Below, piece after piece: positions 1 through 8,409 of a stretch of DNA of 64,000 nt. The DNA is from Geobacillus thermodenitrificans subsp. thermodenitrificans DSM 465 (GTDB lineage Bacteria; Bacillota; Bacilli; Bacillales; Anoxybacillaceae): NCBI RefSeq assembly GCF_000496575.1, contig NZ_AYKT01000005.1, positions 124,001 through 188,000 of the forward strand, given 5' to 3'. Position numbers and translations under genes: made by a program. Each line of letters opens with the position of its first letter. The first letter of the stretch is position 1. Below the pieces are notes generated by a model. It saw nothing but the letters and a program-made list of their open reading frames with translations, ran no database searches and was not told where the DNA came from.

Positions 1-184
1 TCATTATACATGATTTTTCTTTTTTTGTTCAAACAGTCTGTCTTTCCTATGTGGACAGGCATTTCTTGGTCTTTTTCGTGAAAGAAAACTAGTTTTATCG
101 GATTATATTATGATTTTCCCTCTGTTCTAGTTCGATATTCCCTCTTATAATGATAATAAAAGATGGAAAGAGAGGTGGATTTTT

Positions 185-1287
185 TTGGTATCTGCCGCAC
201 AACAGCTCGTCACCCATTTAGAAGCCCATCTGCCTTGCTTTCTTGCCCATTGGCGGCAACAGATGAAAATTGCCGCTGATGATAAATACATTGACCGTGT
301 TGAGCAAAATAGCTTGGCAATGTTTACGCTAGTCAAAGAAGCGTTGTCGCAGTCGCTGTCCGGTGAGACCGTTGAACGACTAGCCAACAAAGTCGCCAAG
401 GAACGGGCGGAAATGAACGCCGGGATCGGAACCCTTGTCTACAACGTTAACTTGGGGCGGCGGTTGATCATTAAGCACGCGTTAACCGCGCCATTGCCGA
501 TCACCGAGCTAGCTCCGCTCATCGACCATATGAACGAGCTGTTTGACCAATTTTTATTTCATGCCGTCAAGGAATATAACGAACTGAAAGAAGCAGAGCT
601 GCGCGAGAAAAATATGTTGATCGCCAGGTCGCACCAAGATCGGCTGACCTTGCTCGGGCAAATGTCGTCTAGTTTTGTGCACGAATTTCGTAATCCACTG
701 ACAGCCATTATCGGTTTTATCCAATTGTTAAAATTTGAGCATCCTCATTTGCCATATTTAGACATTATCGATCATGAACTGCAGCAGCTGAAATTTCGCA
801 TTTCACAATTTTTGCATGCCTCGCGCAAAGAAATTGTTGAGAGCGAAAAAGAAACATTTTCGCTGCGCCAATTGTTAGAGGAAATCATGGATTTTTTATA
901 CGCGACGATCGTCGACAGCGATGTCGACATTTCGTTGGCGATCGATGAATCAATACATATTTTTGCCTATAAAGACCAACTTCGCCAAGTATTAGTAAAC
1001 ATTTTGCTTAACTCGATCGAAGCGGTAAAAGAAAAGGAAAAGCCGCGCCGCATCAAGATTGCTGCCCGCTCCCAAGAAGGAAGGGTCATCATTGAAATCG
1101 CCAACAACGGTCCGGCGATTCCTGCTGATATTGTCGAAACCATTTTTGAGCCGTTTTTTACGACAAAAAATTAGGGACGGGCATCGGCCTTTACATTTGT
1201 AAAAAAGTGATCGAAGACCACGGCGGGGAAATCAGCTGTTCGTCTGATGCCAACATGACGACCTTCTCCATCCGGTTGCCTGTATAA
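185..1287 (+). CDS. Sporulation-type sensor histidine kinase, interrupted by a -1 frameshift
   Basis: Cytoplasmic histidine kinase with no membrane segment. Residues about 1-140 form an alpha-helical input domain resembling the HisK_N (globin-fold) domain of Bacillus sporulation kinases; that assignment is from memory. The phospho-acceptor H box (SFVHEFRNPLTAIIGF) lies near residue 175, the N box (NILLNSIEAV) near 280 and the F box (FEPFFTT) near the end. In the first frame translation stops at 1172-1174, just after the F box. Reading on in the -1 frame gives the missing G2 box (GTGIGLYICKKVIEDHGG) and a stop at 1285-1287, for about 367 residues instead of 329. The break is a run of six A where seven would restore the frame. 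Start is TTG with AGGTGG six bases upstream; a TATAAT lies at 146-151. The usual DNG of the G1 box reads NNG. Kinase identity is sure, function of this copy is not. Confidence 0.8.
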
Positions 1288-1331
1288 TGAGCGGCGGAAA
1301 CGGGCATGCTGGATGAAAAAAGGTGATGCTG

Positions 1332-1688
1332 ATGAAACTGTCATGGAAAAATTGGATAAAGCAAACAACTTCTGCCCTCCATGAATGGATGCAGCGGGAA
1401 AGTCATTCGTTCGCCGAGCTCGCTGAACTCATCCGCCATCATCCGGATACCGTCCAGTCTGAACGTACATGGCTTGGCTTGACATATCGTTTTTACTCAC
1501 TGACGCTGAATGATATGGCGCTCAAAATGGAAACAAAGGTCACCCGCACTGGAAGTGAGCACATTTTATTGCTGTCGCTCCATACCCCGAGGGGGAAGGG
1601 GGCTGTATACCGTTGTTACGACGAAACGTGCAACTTGGATGACACCATCGTCACCCCGCCGCTCTCGGAACAAACCGCACCGATTTGA
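1332..1688 (+). CDS. Hypothetical protein, 118 aa
   Basis: Not recognised. A soluble protein of about 118 residues with no signal peptide, no membrane segment and two cysteines close together near the C terminus (YRCYDETCN). It begins with a helical tryptophan-rich stretch. The ATG at 1332 sits nine bases after an AAAAAGG ribosome site; GTG 1323 and ATG 1326 are in frame but lie inside or against that site. It follows the kinase by about 45 bases in the same direction and its stop codon lies inside a terminator hairpin, so the two may form a transcription unit. Confidence 0.65.
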   Translation: MKLSWKNWIKQTTSALHEWMQRESHSFAELAELIRHHPDTVQSERTWLGLTYRFYSLTLNDMALKMETKVTRTGSEHILLLSLHTPRGKGAVYRCYDETCNLDDTIVTPPLSEQTAPI

Positions 1689-1706
1689 TCGTGGTGCGGT
1701 TTTGTT
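1673..1706 (+). terminator. Rho-independent terminator
   Basis: Stem AACCGCACC / GGTGCGGTT followed by TTGTTT. It overlaps the stop codon of the 118-residue gene and closes the kinase unit. Confidence 0.75.
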
Positions 1707-1763
1707 TATTATCTCCGCCAAAAAGAACCTTGCTCTCAAGCAAGGAAAAAGCTAGGAAAGAGA

Positions 1764-1904
1764 TCAACCTTTCATGCCTTGCAACCACTCTTCATAACAT
1801 TCCGGACAGAGCGTTTCCTCGTGTTCCTTGCCGTTTGTATAGAACGAAACGTAATGCACGTTGTCGTCGCACTCGCACTGACAATAAAAGCATGTTTCGT
1901 TCAT
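1764..1904 (-). CDS. Small zinc-ribbon-like protein, 46 aa
   Basis: A 46-residue protein with CFYCQCEC near the N terminus and CPEC near the C terminus, spaced as a four-cysteine zinc-binding ribbon. The start is fixed by a strong GGGAGGG site (1911-1917 on the plus strand), seven bases before the ATG. The frame stays open further upstream but without another ribosome site. No family is recognised; the small size and paired cysteines suggest a metal-bound adaptor or regulator, which is inference. Confidence 0.6.
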   Translation of the reverse strand: MNETCFYCQCECDDNVHYVSFYTNGKEHEETLCPECYEEWLQGMKG

Positions 1905-2261
1905 TGTTTTCCCTCCCTTGCCTATTAGTGTGAGCCGCCAAGCAGCGGCCATTGCAAGGGAACTGTTCCCAATGCGGTCAACGTGAGCGACACCAATCAA
2001 TCACATGCCGCAACCTCAATCATGGCTCGGCATCCCCTTCAACCACTTTTCTGAGGATCGATACGCAGCTCATACCAACACCTACGCGACCGCCATCGGT
2101 AACAATTTGTATCCTGTCACCAAGAAAACTCGAGGTACATGTGGTTCTTTTTTTCAATTATTCAGCTGTTTGGAAACTCCACACCCCAACTTTTCCATCA
2201 CTCCCCACTTATACCGCACCTAGGCAGGCACATACTATGTCACAAAAGGGTGGTGAAAGGG
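1905..2261. other. Intergenic region, possible sporulation promoter
   Basis: About 357 bases with no convincing gene; the open frames here lack ribosome sites and protein-like composition. Near its right end CATACTAT (2231-2238) resembles the -10 element of sigma-E or sigma-K promoters, which would suit the coat-like genes that follow. The matching -35 element is weak (around TTATACC, 2208-2214). Confidence 0.35.
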
Positions 2262-2447
2262 ATGAAAGTGATAGGAACACACGAAGCGTTGGAGTTGCAC
2301 GAACTACTTATGTTTAAAAATACATGCCTCGCTAAAAGTATGGCCATGCGGCAAATGGTGAGCGACCCGCAACTGAAATCGCTCATCGAGCAAGACATTC
2401 AAAAAACGACGCAGCACATCCTCGACTTGCAAAACTTATTATCGTAA
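2262..2447 (+). CDS. CotF/YraD-like spore coat protein, 61 aa
   Basis: Short helical protein beginning near GTHEALELHELLMFKNTCLAKS, a pattern typical of the ferritin-like helices of the CotF/YraD spore coat family. ATG at 2262 follows GTGAAAGGG. The frame is open upstream but only this start has a ribosome site. Its TAA overlaps an upstream in-frame ATG of the next gene, a second CotF-like protein, so the two are an operon. The family forms part of the spore coat or forespore surface; assignment rests on pattern only. Confidence 0.65.
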   Translation: MKVIGTHEALELHELLMFKNTCLAKSMAMRQMVSDPQLKSLIEQDIQKTTQHILDLQNLLS

Positions 2448-2467
2448 TGAACGAAGGAGGAACAACG

Positions 2468-2758
2468 ATGCAGTCAACAACGATGCCAATCGGTGTATTA
2501 AATGAGCAAATAATCGCTGCTGACTATCTCATTGGAGCAAAAAGTGCGATCAAAGGGTGTGCGACGGCTCTTGCCGAAGCAGCGACCCCGGAAGTGCGCA
2601 ACATACTGAAACAACATTTAAATGACGCGATTGCATTTCATGAACAAATTAGCCAATATATGGTCAACAAAGGATACTATCATCCGACCAATGTCCAAGA
2701 GCAGCTGCGTCTGGATATACAAGCAGCACAACAAATGGTGCAATCGGCCGGTCACTAA
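2468..2758 (+). CDS. CotF-like spore coat protein, 96 aa
   Basis: Helical protein with IGVLNEQIIAADYLIGAKSAIKGCATALAEAATPEVR and a C-terminal half rich in glutamine and tyrosine (ISQYMVNKGYYHPTN), as in CotF-family coat proteins. Start ATG 2468 has GGAGG seven bases upstream; ATG 2447 is also in frame but has no ribosome site. It lies 20 bases after the 61-residue partner and is followed by a strong terminator. Expected expression during sporulation is inferred from family only. Confidence 0.7.
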   Translation: MQSTTMPIGVLNEQIIAADYLIGAKSAIKGCATALAEAATPEVRNILKQHLNDAIAFHEQISQYMVNKGYYHPTNVQEQLRLDIQAAQQMVQSAGH

Positions 2759-2766
2759 ATGGATTC

Positions 2767-2803
2767 ATGGGATTCCCCTGTCAAAGGGAGAATCCCATTT
2801 TTC
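2767..2803 (+). terminator. Rho-independent terminator
   Basis: Long stem ATGGGATTC...GAATCCCAT with an inner CCCT/AGGG, followed by TTTTC. Ends the two-gene coat-protein unit. Confidence 0.85.
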
Positions 2804-2849
2804 ATCATTTGCCCGTCATTCGCCCATCCTAACAAAAAAGGAGGTGAAC

Positions 2850-4232
2850 ATGGTGAAACGCCGATCGACAATATGGATAGCCATCAGTGCAGTCGTCGCC
2901 TTGATTGTCGTCGCTGCCGTTAGTTTCAGCCGGCCGGCGACCGAAAAAAACGCTCCTGTCCCTCCGCGGCTTAAGCCGTTTGACACCAAAGACGCGCACA
3001 CGCATCCGACTGTCGTCACCCTAGACAGCCTTAGCGCGGGGGAACAGCTGAAACAACGATTAAACGAGCATCCACGCATCCAAGAAATCCGCCATAACCG
3101 CCGCGGCGACCGAAGCCACTACTTTTATAATGAAATTATCGTCCGTTTCCGGACAACACCTGCGAACCATGACATTCGGCAAATGGAGGCGGCCATTGCC
3201 GGACGGCTGGTCAAACGGGTGAATCAGGCGTTTGTGTTCCGTTCGCACAAACGAACGTACGAGGAAATGCGCCGCTATTTCCGTACGCTTCCGACAGTTG
3301 ATTATTGCGAGCCGAACTACATTTACATGCAAAACGACCTTCCGCGGCAAACGGATGTGCCGAACGACTCGTTTTACGCCCGTTACCAATGGAATTTGCC
3401 CGCCATTGATACAGAAGCCGGCTGGACGTTGTCACGCGGCAAACAAACCGTACCTGTCGCCATCATCGACAGCGGGGTCGACCTAACTCACCCTGATTTA
3501 GCCCATCGACTCAGCCACGGATACAACGTGTTGGCTGATAACCGCTCTCCGGATGACGAAAACGGCCATGGCACCCATGTGGCCGGCATTATCGCCTCAC
3601 AACCAAACAATGGGGAAGGGATCGCCGGTATCACATGGTTCAACCCAATCATGGCAGTCAAGGTGTTAAACGCTGACGGCTACGGGACGAGCATCGATGT
3701 AGCCAAAGGCATCTATTGGGCGGTTGACCGCGGGGCGAAAGTCATTAATTTAAGCCTCGGCAATTACCAGCCATCTTCGGTGCTCGAGGAAGCGATCCGA
3801 TACGCTGATGCCCATGACGTCGTGCTTGTGGCGGCTTCCGGCAATGACAGCACGTCCCAGCCGAGCTTTCCGGCCGCTTACCCGGAAGTGATCAGTGTTG
3901 GGGCTGTAGACCCTGATCTTTCGTACGCATTGTACTCTAACTATGGCGATTATGTAGACGTCGTCGCGCCTGGAACAAACATTGCCAGCACGTTTACCGG
4001 ACATCGGTACGCCGCCCTTTCCGGCACGTCAATGGCTGCGCCGCACGTCACCGCACTCGCTGCCTTAATTCGCTCGGTCAACCCGCGCCTCACCAATGAC
4101 GAAGTGCGCAATATTATTATTCAAAGTGCTGACGATTTGGGCGACCGCGGAAAAGACCCGCATTACGGCTATGGGCTCATTAACGTCTACCGCGCGCTCG
4201 AGTTGGCTAAATTCGCAGCCGCTTCGTCATAA
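2850..4232 (+). CDS. Membrane-anchored subtilisin-like serine protease (S8)
   Basis: Secreted or membrane-tethered endopeptidase, 460 residues. Residues 7-27 form a hydrophobic signal or anchor helix. Residues about 30-165 are a propeptide-like region (EIIVRF motif near 95). The peptidase S8 domain carries the full triad: Asp207 (IIDSG), His240 (NGHGTHVAG) and Ser394 (SGTSMAAPHV), with the oxyanion Asn332 (ASGND). The order and the YQWNL entry resemble thermitase and fervidolysin-type proteases. ATG 2850 follows AAAGGAGGTG; a longer open frame upstream runs back through the coat gene and is not used. No cleavage site typical of free export is obvious, so it may stay attached to the outer membrane face. 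Confidence 0.9.
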   Translation: MVKRRSTIWIAISAVVALIVVAAVSFSRPATEKNAPVPPRLKPFDTKDAHTHPTVVTLDSLSAGEQLKQRLNEHPRIQEIRHNRRGDRSHYFYNEIIVRFRTTPANHDIRQMEAAIAGRLVKRVNQAFVFRSHKRTYEEMRRYFRTLPTVDYCEPNYIYMQNDLPRQTDVPNDSFYARYQWNLPAIDTEAGWTLSRGKQTVPVAIIDSGVDLTHPDLAHRLSHGYNVLADNRSPDDENGHGTHVAGIIASQPNNGEGIAGITWFNPIMAVKVLNADGYGTSIDVAKGIYWAVDRGAKVINLSLGNYQPSSVLEEAIRYADAHDVVLVAASGNDSTSQPSFPAAYPEVISVGAVDPDLSYALYSNYGDYVDVVAPGTNIASTFTGHRYAALSGTSMAAPHVTALAALIRSVNPRLTNDEVRNIIIQSADDLGDRGKDPHYGYGLINVYRALELAKFAAASS

Positions 4233-4328
4233 GCCATTCTCTCGCTCCATTGACATGGTGTACGTTTTTCCGCCTCCAAACGTCAAAGTGGCTCGACATA
4301 GTCTTCGCCCATAAGAAGAGCTGCCGTG

Positions 4329-4367
4329 AAAAACGATGGGGATTAGACTACACCCCCATCGTTTTTT
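4329..4367. terminator. Bidirectional terminator
   Basis: AAAACGATGGGG ... CCCCATCGTTTT stem with A-run before and T-run after, lying between the convergent protease and YitT-type genes; it overlaps the end of the latter. Confidence 0.85.
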
Positions 4368-4926
4368 GGCGCGTCAATATCGTTGTCACTGCACCGACAA
4401 CGGTGACAACAATAAGGGAGTGAACGAATGGCACGGAGTCGATCAGGATGCTTCCGCTCGTAATAATACAGGCATCAATGACAAAGATAATGACCCCAAC
4501 GTTCCAATTCGTCCATTTGGAAATAAACTGAGCAAGTAAATCGGTGCCGCCCGTACTTGTCTCCTCTCGCAACATCAGACCGATGCCCGCGCCGACAAGC
4601 ATCCCGCCAATGATGGCACTCGAGAGCGGATCTAACGTCACAATGCCGCGCAAAACCGATAATACATCAATCATCCACGAGGAAAACAGAAGACCGTGCA
4701 AACTGTTGTAAAAAAACGGACGGTAACAAAACCAAGCCGCCAAATAAAGGGGGACGCTCAAGATGATCATCGTCAACCCCGCCTGAACGTGCCAGACGTA
4801 TTTGGCGATCAGCCCAAGACCGATCATCCCCCCATCAAGCAAATGATGGGGAACTAAAAATACATTGATGCCGATGCCAAGCAGCAGGCTTCCCCCGACG
4901 ATTGCCATCATTTTTTTCATTACCAT
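4348..4926 (-). CDS. YitT-family membrane protein lacking the DUF2179 tail
   Basis: Integral membrane protein of 192 residues with five or six hydrophobic helices. The N-terminal pattern (GINVFLVPHHLLDGGMIGLGLIAKY) and STGGTDLLAQFIS motif identify the YitT/DUF161 family. Usual members are about 280 residues with a cytoplasmic DUF2179 domain; this one ends after the last helix, so the tail is absent. The start ATG 4926 has GGAGG seven bases upstream; the frame is open further upstream without a ribosome site. Function of the family is unknown (proposed transporters). Confidence 0.8.
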   Translation of the reverse strand: MVMKKMMAIVGGSLLLGIGINVFLVPHHLLDGGMIGLGLIAKYVWHVQAGLTMIILSVPLYLAAWFCYRPFFYNSLHGLLFSSWMIDVLSVLRGIVTLDPLSSAIIGGMLVGAGIGLMLREETSTGGTDLLAQFISKWTNWNVGVIIFVIDACIITSGSILIDSVPFVHSLIVVTVVGAVTTILTRQKTMGV

Positions 4927-5081
4927 GGTTGATCCCTCCGCCGCGTTGGCCATTCGGCCAACAAGAAACGAACAACATGTTCTCATATATGTATATGGCC
5001 TTTCCTGGTCAAGCTTGTCTCTTTTTTGTCAGACCAGCGAAGGAAACCGGCAGATCGTTTGACGGCTCGTGGACGAAATAC

Positions 5082-5125
5082 AAAAATAAGAGGCTAAGCC
5101 TCTTTGCCTAGCCTCTTATTTTTGT
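5082..5125 (-). terminator. Rho-independent terminator of tatA
   Basis: Stem AATAAGAGGCTA / TAGCCTCTTATT with a T-run on the minus strand; overlaps the tatA stop codon. Confidence 0.8.
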
Positions 5126-5286
5126 GCTTTTGTCCTCTCGTCGTCATCGATGATGCCTTTTGTTGCGTTTTTAAATTCACGCAATGTTTTGCCGGCTGCC
5201 TGTCCTAATTCTGGCAGCTTTTTCGGACCAAAAATCAACAAAGCGAAAAAGACGATAAGCGCAATTTCTCCAAAGCCGATGTTCAT
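5116..5286 (-). CDS. tatA: Twin-arginine translocase subunit TatA
   Basis: 56-residue TatA/E-type protein. A single N-terminal membrane helix (GEIALIVFFALLIF) is followed by the hinge FGPKKLPELG and an amphipathic helix, then a charged tail. It would form the protein-conducting part of the Tat translocon for folded proteins; tatC is not in this window. Start ATG 5286 has GGAG about seven bases upstream; a TTG 21 bases earlier is in frame but has no ribosome site. It stands alone with its own promoter and terminator. Confidence 0.92.
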   Translation of the reverse strand: MNIGFGEIALIVFFALLIFGPKKLPELGQAAGKTLREFKNATKGIIDDDERTKAQK

Positions 5287-5324
5287 GTTTGTCACTCCAA
5301 TGTTCAAACGTCATTTTTTCAATC

Positions 5325-5354
5325 ATTATATCATACCAGAACAAGACGTGTCAT
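5325..5354 (-). promoter_or_regulatory. Sigma-A-type promoter of tatA
   Basis: On the minus strand ATGACA (5349-5354), an 18-base spacer, then TATAAT (5325-5330), about 40 bases before the tatA start. Confidence 0.6.
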
Positions 5355-5394
5355 CGGCTTTCCCTTGACAAAACAGCGACGACTTGCCCATCGC

Positions 5395-5574
5395 CTATCG
5401 TTCCTCGAGCAGACGCACCGGCACATCTTGCTCGCGTTCCGGTTCATCGACGAAATAAATGCGCGCCATTTCTTGCTCTTCATCGACATGTTGAATGATC
5501 ACCGATTTTCCTTCATACATCACCGGGACGACCTCCCCAGCCTCGGCAATCCGTTTCGCCCTCAGCGTCTCCAT
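5395..5574 (-). CDS. sspH: H-type small acid-soluble spore protein
   Basis: 59 residues, starting [18 protein letters not shown] and containing [16 protein letters not shown] and a [10 protein letters not shown] end. This is the conserved pattern of SspH-type proteins, which coat spore components during dormancy. Start ATG 5574 follows AAAGGGGG by eight bases. It begins two bases after the stop of a 53-residue gene, so the two are almost certainly cotranscribed and translationally coupled. Being under 60 codons, it is easily missed. Confidence 0.9.
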
Positions 5575-5576
5575 TC

Positions 5577-5738
5577 CTATTCGCCCCCTTTTGCACTATC
5601 TTCTGCCTGCGTTCGTAAGCTTTTCCAAAACAACTCATCACTGCAGACGAGCTCACGCAGTTCTCCTTTGTCCCCTTTAGCGTTAATGAGTTGCAATAAC
5701 GGCGTCATATCCTCTGCTTCATGCCGGTCGTTTTTCAC
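5577..5738 (-). CDS. Small hypothetical protein upstream of sspH, 53 aa
   Basis: Not recognised. An acidic 53-residue protein ([17 protein letters not shown]...). The best start is GTG 5738, with AAAGGTGATG about eight bases upstream. The frame remains open to about 5936, but the extension runs into the divergent acyltransferase promoter and has no ribosome site. Its stop lies two bases before the sspH start, so forespore expression is a fair guess from context only. Confidence 0.6.
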
Positions 5739-5807
5739 TAAATCATCACCTTTCTTGGATAAACTAATATCACGGTCAGCCGGCCCCAGCTGCCTTGTGG
5801 CAACAGT

Positions 5808-5835
5808 TGACTCCCCCAAAAAAAGGGAGTATGAT
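5808..5835 (+). promoter_or_regulatory. Sigma-A-type promoter of the acyltransferase gene
   Basis: TTGACT (5808-5813), 16-base spacer, TATGAT (5830-5835), about 30 bases before the GTG start of the next gene. Confidence 0.6.
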
Positions 5836-5867
5836 TCGAATGGTGTATATAGAAAGGAGGAAACACC

Positions 5868-6863
5868 GTGAAGGAGCGGGACTATTATTTTGACAACGCG
5901 AAGTGCGCGCTCATGCTCCTTGTCGTGTTTGGCCACTTTCTACGCCCATACATCGACAGTGTCCTATGGGTGCACAGCTTGTATACGTGGATTTTCTTTT
6001 TCCATATGCCAGCGTTCATTTTTATCTCTGGCTATTTTTCCAAAAAATTTTATGAACGAGGCTACTTGCAAAAAATCACAAAAAAGTTATTACTTCCATA
6101 TATTTTGTTCCAACTGCTATATTCCGTCTACTATTTCTTTTTGTATGACAAGCAGTCGCTCGAGTTTGAGTTATTGACCCCGCATTGGAGCTTATGGTTT
6201 TTGCTTAGCCTATTCAGCTGGAACGTCTTGTTGTTATGGTTCGGCCGGCTGCCAAAACGAATGGCACTGCCGCTGGCGCTTTTGCTTGGGCTTACGGGCG
6301 GCATGCTCGAAGCGGAAAAATGGCTGAGCTTGTCAAGAACGCTCACGTTTTTCCCTTTCTTTTTGCTCGGTTTTTTCTTTGAAAAGCCGACAATCGAGCG
6401 CTTGTTTGCCGCACGGGTGCGCATTGTTTCACTGATCATGCTTGCCGGCATGTTTTTGCTCATTCGCTTTGGCTTTCCAGATTTGCCACAAGATTGGCTG
6501 TACGGCTCGAAATCGTACGATACGCTTGGCGTCTCCGAGCCGGCTGGCATGATGAGCCGTCTCGCCATTTACGTCGCGAGCCTGCTGATGATGTTCAGCT
6601 TTCTATCGCTCATCCCAAGCCGACGCTTCTCCTTTTCCGTGCTGGGAGCGCGCACGTTTTACATCTATATCTTGCACGGGTTTATTTTAAAATATTTGCA
6701 CGAAACATCGTTCCCCGATTTTATTATGGACGTGCACGGCTATCCACTTCTGCTTGTGCTATCGGTCGCCGTAATGCTCGTTCTCGGGAGCAAACCGGTC
6801 ATCCGGCTTGTTCGGCCGCTTTTGGAATGGCGGCTGCCGAAATGGAGGCAAACAACATCGTAG
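5868..6863 (+). CDS. Membrane acyltransferase (acyltransferase family 3)
   Basis: 331-residue protein with about ten membrane helices. It opens with YYFDNAKCALMLLVVFGHFLRP, in which the His of the VFGH motif is the expected catalytic residue of acyltransferase family 3 (OafA/IcaC type). Such enzymes move an acyl group, often acetyl or succinyl, onto an extracytoplasmic sugar or polymer; the acceptor cannot be read from the sequence. The GTG start at 5868 has AAAGGAGG seven bases upstream. It is a single-gene unit with its own promoter and a shared terminator. Confidence 0.82.
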   Translation: MKERDYYFDNAKCALMLLVVFGHFLRPYIDSVLWVHSLYTWIFFFHMPAFIFISGYFSKKFYERGYLQKITKKLLLPYILFQLLYSVYYFFLYDKQSLEFELLTPHWSLWFLLSLFSWNVLLLWFGRLPKRMALPLALLLGLTGGMLEAEKWLSLSRTLTFFPFFLLGFFFEKPTIERLFAARVRIVSLIMLAGMFLLIRFGFPDLPQDWLYGSKSYDTLGVSEPAGMMSRLAIYVASLLMMFSFLSLIPSRRFSFSVLGARTFYIYILHGFILKYLHETSFPDFIMDVHGYPLLLVLSVAVMLVLGSKPVIRLVRPLLEWRLPKWRQTTS

Positions 6864-6867
6864 CACG

Positions 6868-6902
6868 AAAAAAGGGTGTCCCATTGAGGACACCCTTTTT
6901 TT
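6868..6902. terminator. Bidirectional terminator
   Basis: AAAAAAGGGTGTCC ... GGACACCCTTTTTTT hairpin between the convergent acyltransferase and thiE genes. Confidence 0.88.
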
Positions 6903-6919
6903 GACGGTTTCACTGTCGT

Positions 6920-7585
6920 TTAGCGCAGGTTGGCCTCCCGCACCGCCGTCGCCAACGCTGCAGCCGCCGCTTTTGGCTCCGGGGCGGAAGCGATGGCGCT
7001 AATGACTGACACCCCATCTGCTCCAGCTTCAATGACCGCTCTCGTATTATCAGCCGTAATTCCACCGATAGCAACAATCGGGATCGTGATTCCTTGTTCG
7101 CGCAAGTGGCGGAGAATTCCCGGACCTTGCGCTTCATTCGCATCGTCTTTTGAACGTGTCGGATAAATCGGACCGACGCCGATGTAGTCGGCACCCGCTT
7201 CGATGGCCGCTCTCGCCTCTTCCACATTATGCGCCGAAACACCAAGAATTTTATCGCCAATTTTTTCCCGCACGCGCCGTGCGTCTTCGTCATCTTGACC
7301 AACGTGGACGCCGTCCGCATCAATGGCGATGGCCAGCTCAACATCATCGTTGACGATAAACGGCACGCCGTAAGTGCGGCAAAGACGCTGCAACTGCCGG
7401 GCGAGCGCTTCTTTTTCCTCCCCTTCTAAGGCAGCACTTCCTTTTTCGCGAAATTGAAACAGCGTCACACCGCCGTCAAGCGCTTCTTTGAGCACATCCT
7501 CTGCCGGCCGTTCGCTGTTTTGGCTTCCCATAATAAAGTAAACAGCAAGCCGTTCTTTCATCTCTTCGCTCGTAATGCGTGCCAT
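6920..7585 (-). CDS. thiE: Thiamine-phosphate synthase
   Basis: Joins HMP pyrophosphate and thiazole phosphate to make thiamine phosphate. The 221-residue TIM barrel shows the family marks [32 protein letters not shown] and the phosphate-binding IGGIT and ADGVSVISA motifs. Start ATG 7585 lies three bases after the thiD stop with GGGGAG in front; an 11-residue in-frame extension would run into thiD. Last gene of thiM-thiD-thiE. Confidence 0.93.
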   Translation of the reverse strand: MARITSEEMKERLAVYFIMGSQNSERPAEDVLKEALDGGVTLFQFREKGSAALEGEEKEALARQLQRLCRTYGVPFIVNDDVELAIAIDADGVHVGQDDEDARRVREKIGDKILGVSAHNVEEARAAIEAGADYIGVGPIYPTRSKDDANEAQGPGILRHLREQGITIPIVAIGGITADNTRAVIEAGADGVSVISAIASAPEPKAAAAALATAVREANLR

Positions 7586-7590
7586 CGTTC

Positions 7591-8394
7591 TCACTCCCCG
7601 TATTGACGGTATGCCCAATGGTTGGTCGGCCCGTGGCCTTGGCCGATGCCGAGCGAATGAGAGATCGCCGCCTGTACGAACGATTTCGCCGTCCCGACAG
7701 CATCCACCGGATGTCTTCCTTTCGCGAGCTCGGCCGCAACCGCTGCGGCGAACGTACAGCCGGTTCCATGCGTATGACGCGTATCAATCCGCTTGCTTTT
7801 GAAGTAAGAAAATTCGCTGCCGTTATACAATAAGTCGACTGTTTCTTCGCCATCATCGTCATGGCCGCCTTTAATGACGACATAGCGGGCGCCCATGCGA
7901 TGGAGAAGGCGCGCCGCTTCACGGCGGTCATCCATCGTGCGAATGGCAATGCCAGTCAATACTTCCGCTTCCGGAATGTTTGGTGTAATGACAAACGCCA
8001 GCGGCAACAGCGCTTCTTTCAACGCCGCAACCGCTTCTTCCTGCAACAGCGGGGCACCGCCTTTGGCAATCATCACCGGGTCGACGACAAGCCGATCCCA
8101 GCCATGTTTTTTCACTTGCTCTGCAACGGTGCGGATAATATCAGCGCTAAACAACATCCCGGTTTTGAGCGCATCCACGCCCAAGTCAACCGCAACCGAT
8201 TCGATTTGTGCAGCCACCGCTTCGGCCGAAAGCGGATAGACGCCTTGCACGCCGAGCGTGTTTTGTGCTGTCACCGCCGTAATCGCTGACATGCCAAAGA
8301 CGCCAAGCTCTTGAAATGTTTTTAAATCCGCTTGAATGCCGGCGCCACCGCCGCTGTCCGACCCAGCAATCGTCAACGCTTTATACACCGTCAT
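7591..8394 (-). CDS. thiD: Hydroxymethylpyrimidine/phosphomethylpyrimidine kinase
   Basis: Ribokinase-family enzyme of 267 residues that phosphorylates HMP and then HMP phosphate. It begins with [22 protein letters not shown], contains DPVMIAKGG and [11 protein letters not shown], and has the catalytic cysteine in [22 protein letters not shown] precedes the ATG at 8394. It sits 15 bases after thiM and runs directly into thiE. Confidence 0.93.
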   Translation of the reverse strand: MTVYKALTIAGSDSGGGAGIQADLKTFQELGVFGMSAITAVTAQNTLGVQGVYPLSAEAVAAQIESVAVDLGVDALKTGMLFSADIIRTVAEQVKKHGWDRLVVDPVMIAKGGAPLLQEEAVAALKEALLPLAFVITPNIPEAEVLTGIAIRTMDDRREAARLLHRMGARYVVIKGGHDDDGEETVDLLYNGSEFSYFKSKRIDTRHTHGTGCTFAAAVAAELAKGRHPVDAVGTAKSFVQAAISHSLGIGQGHGPTNHWAYRQYGE

Positions 8395-8409
8395 GGTTCT
8401 CCTCCCCTT

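Noticed and set aside
1150-1175. Programmed -1 frameshift as a firm call
   Set aside because: Heptamer fits but no stimulator is visible; a deletion or read error is at least as likely.
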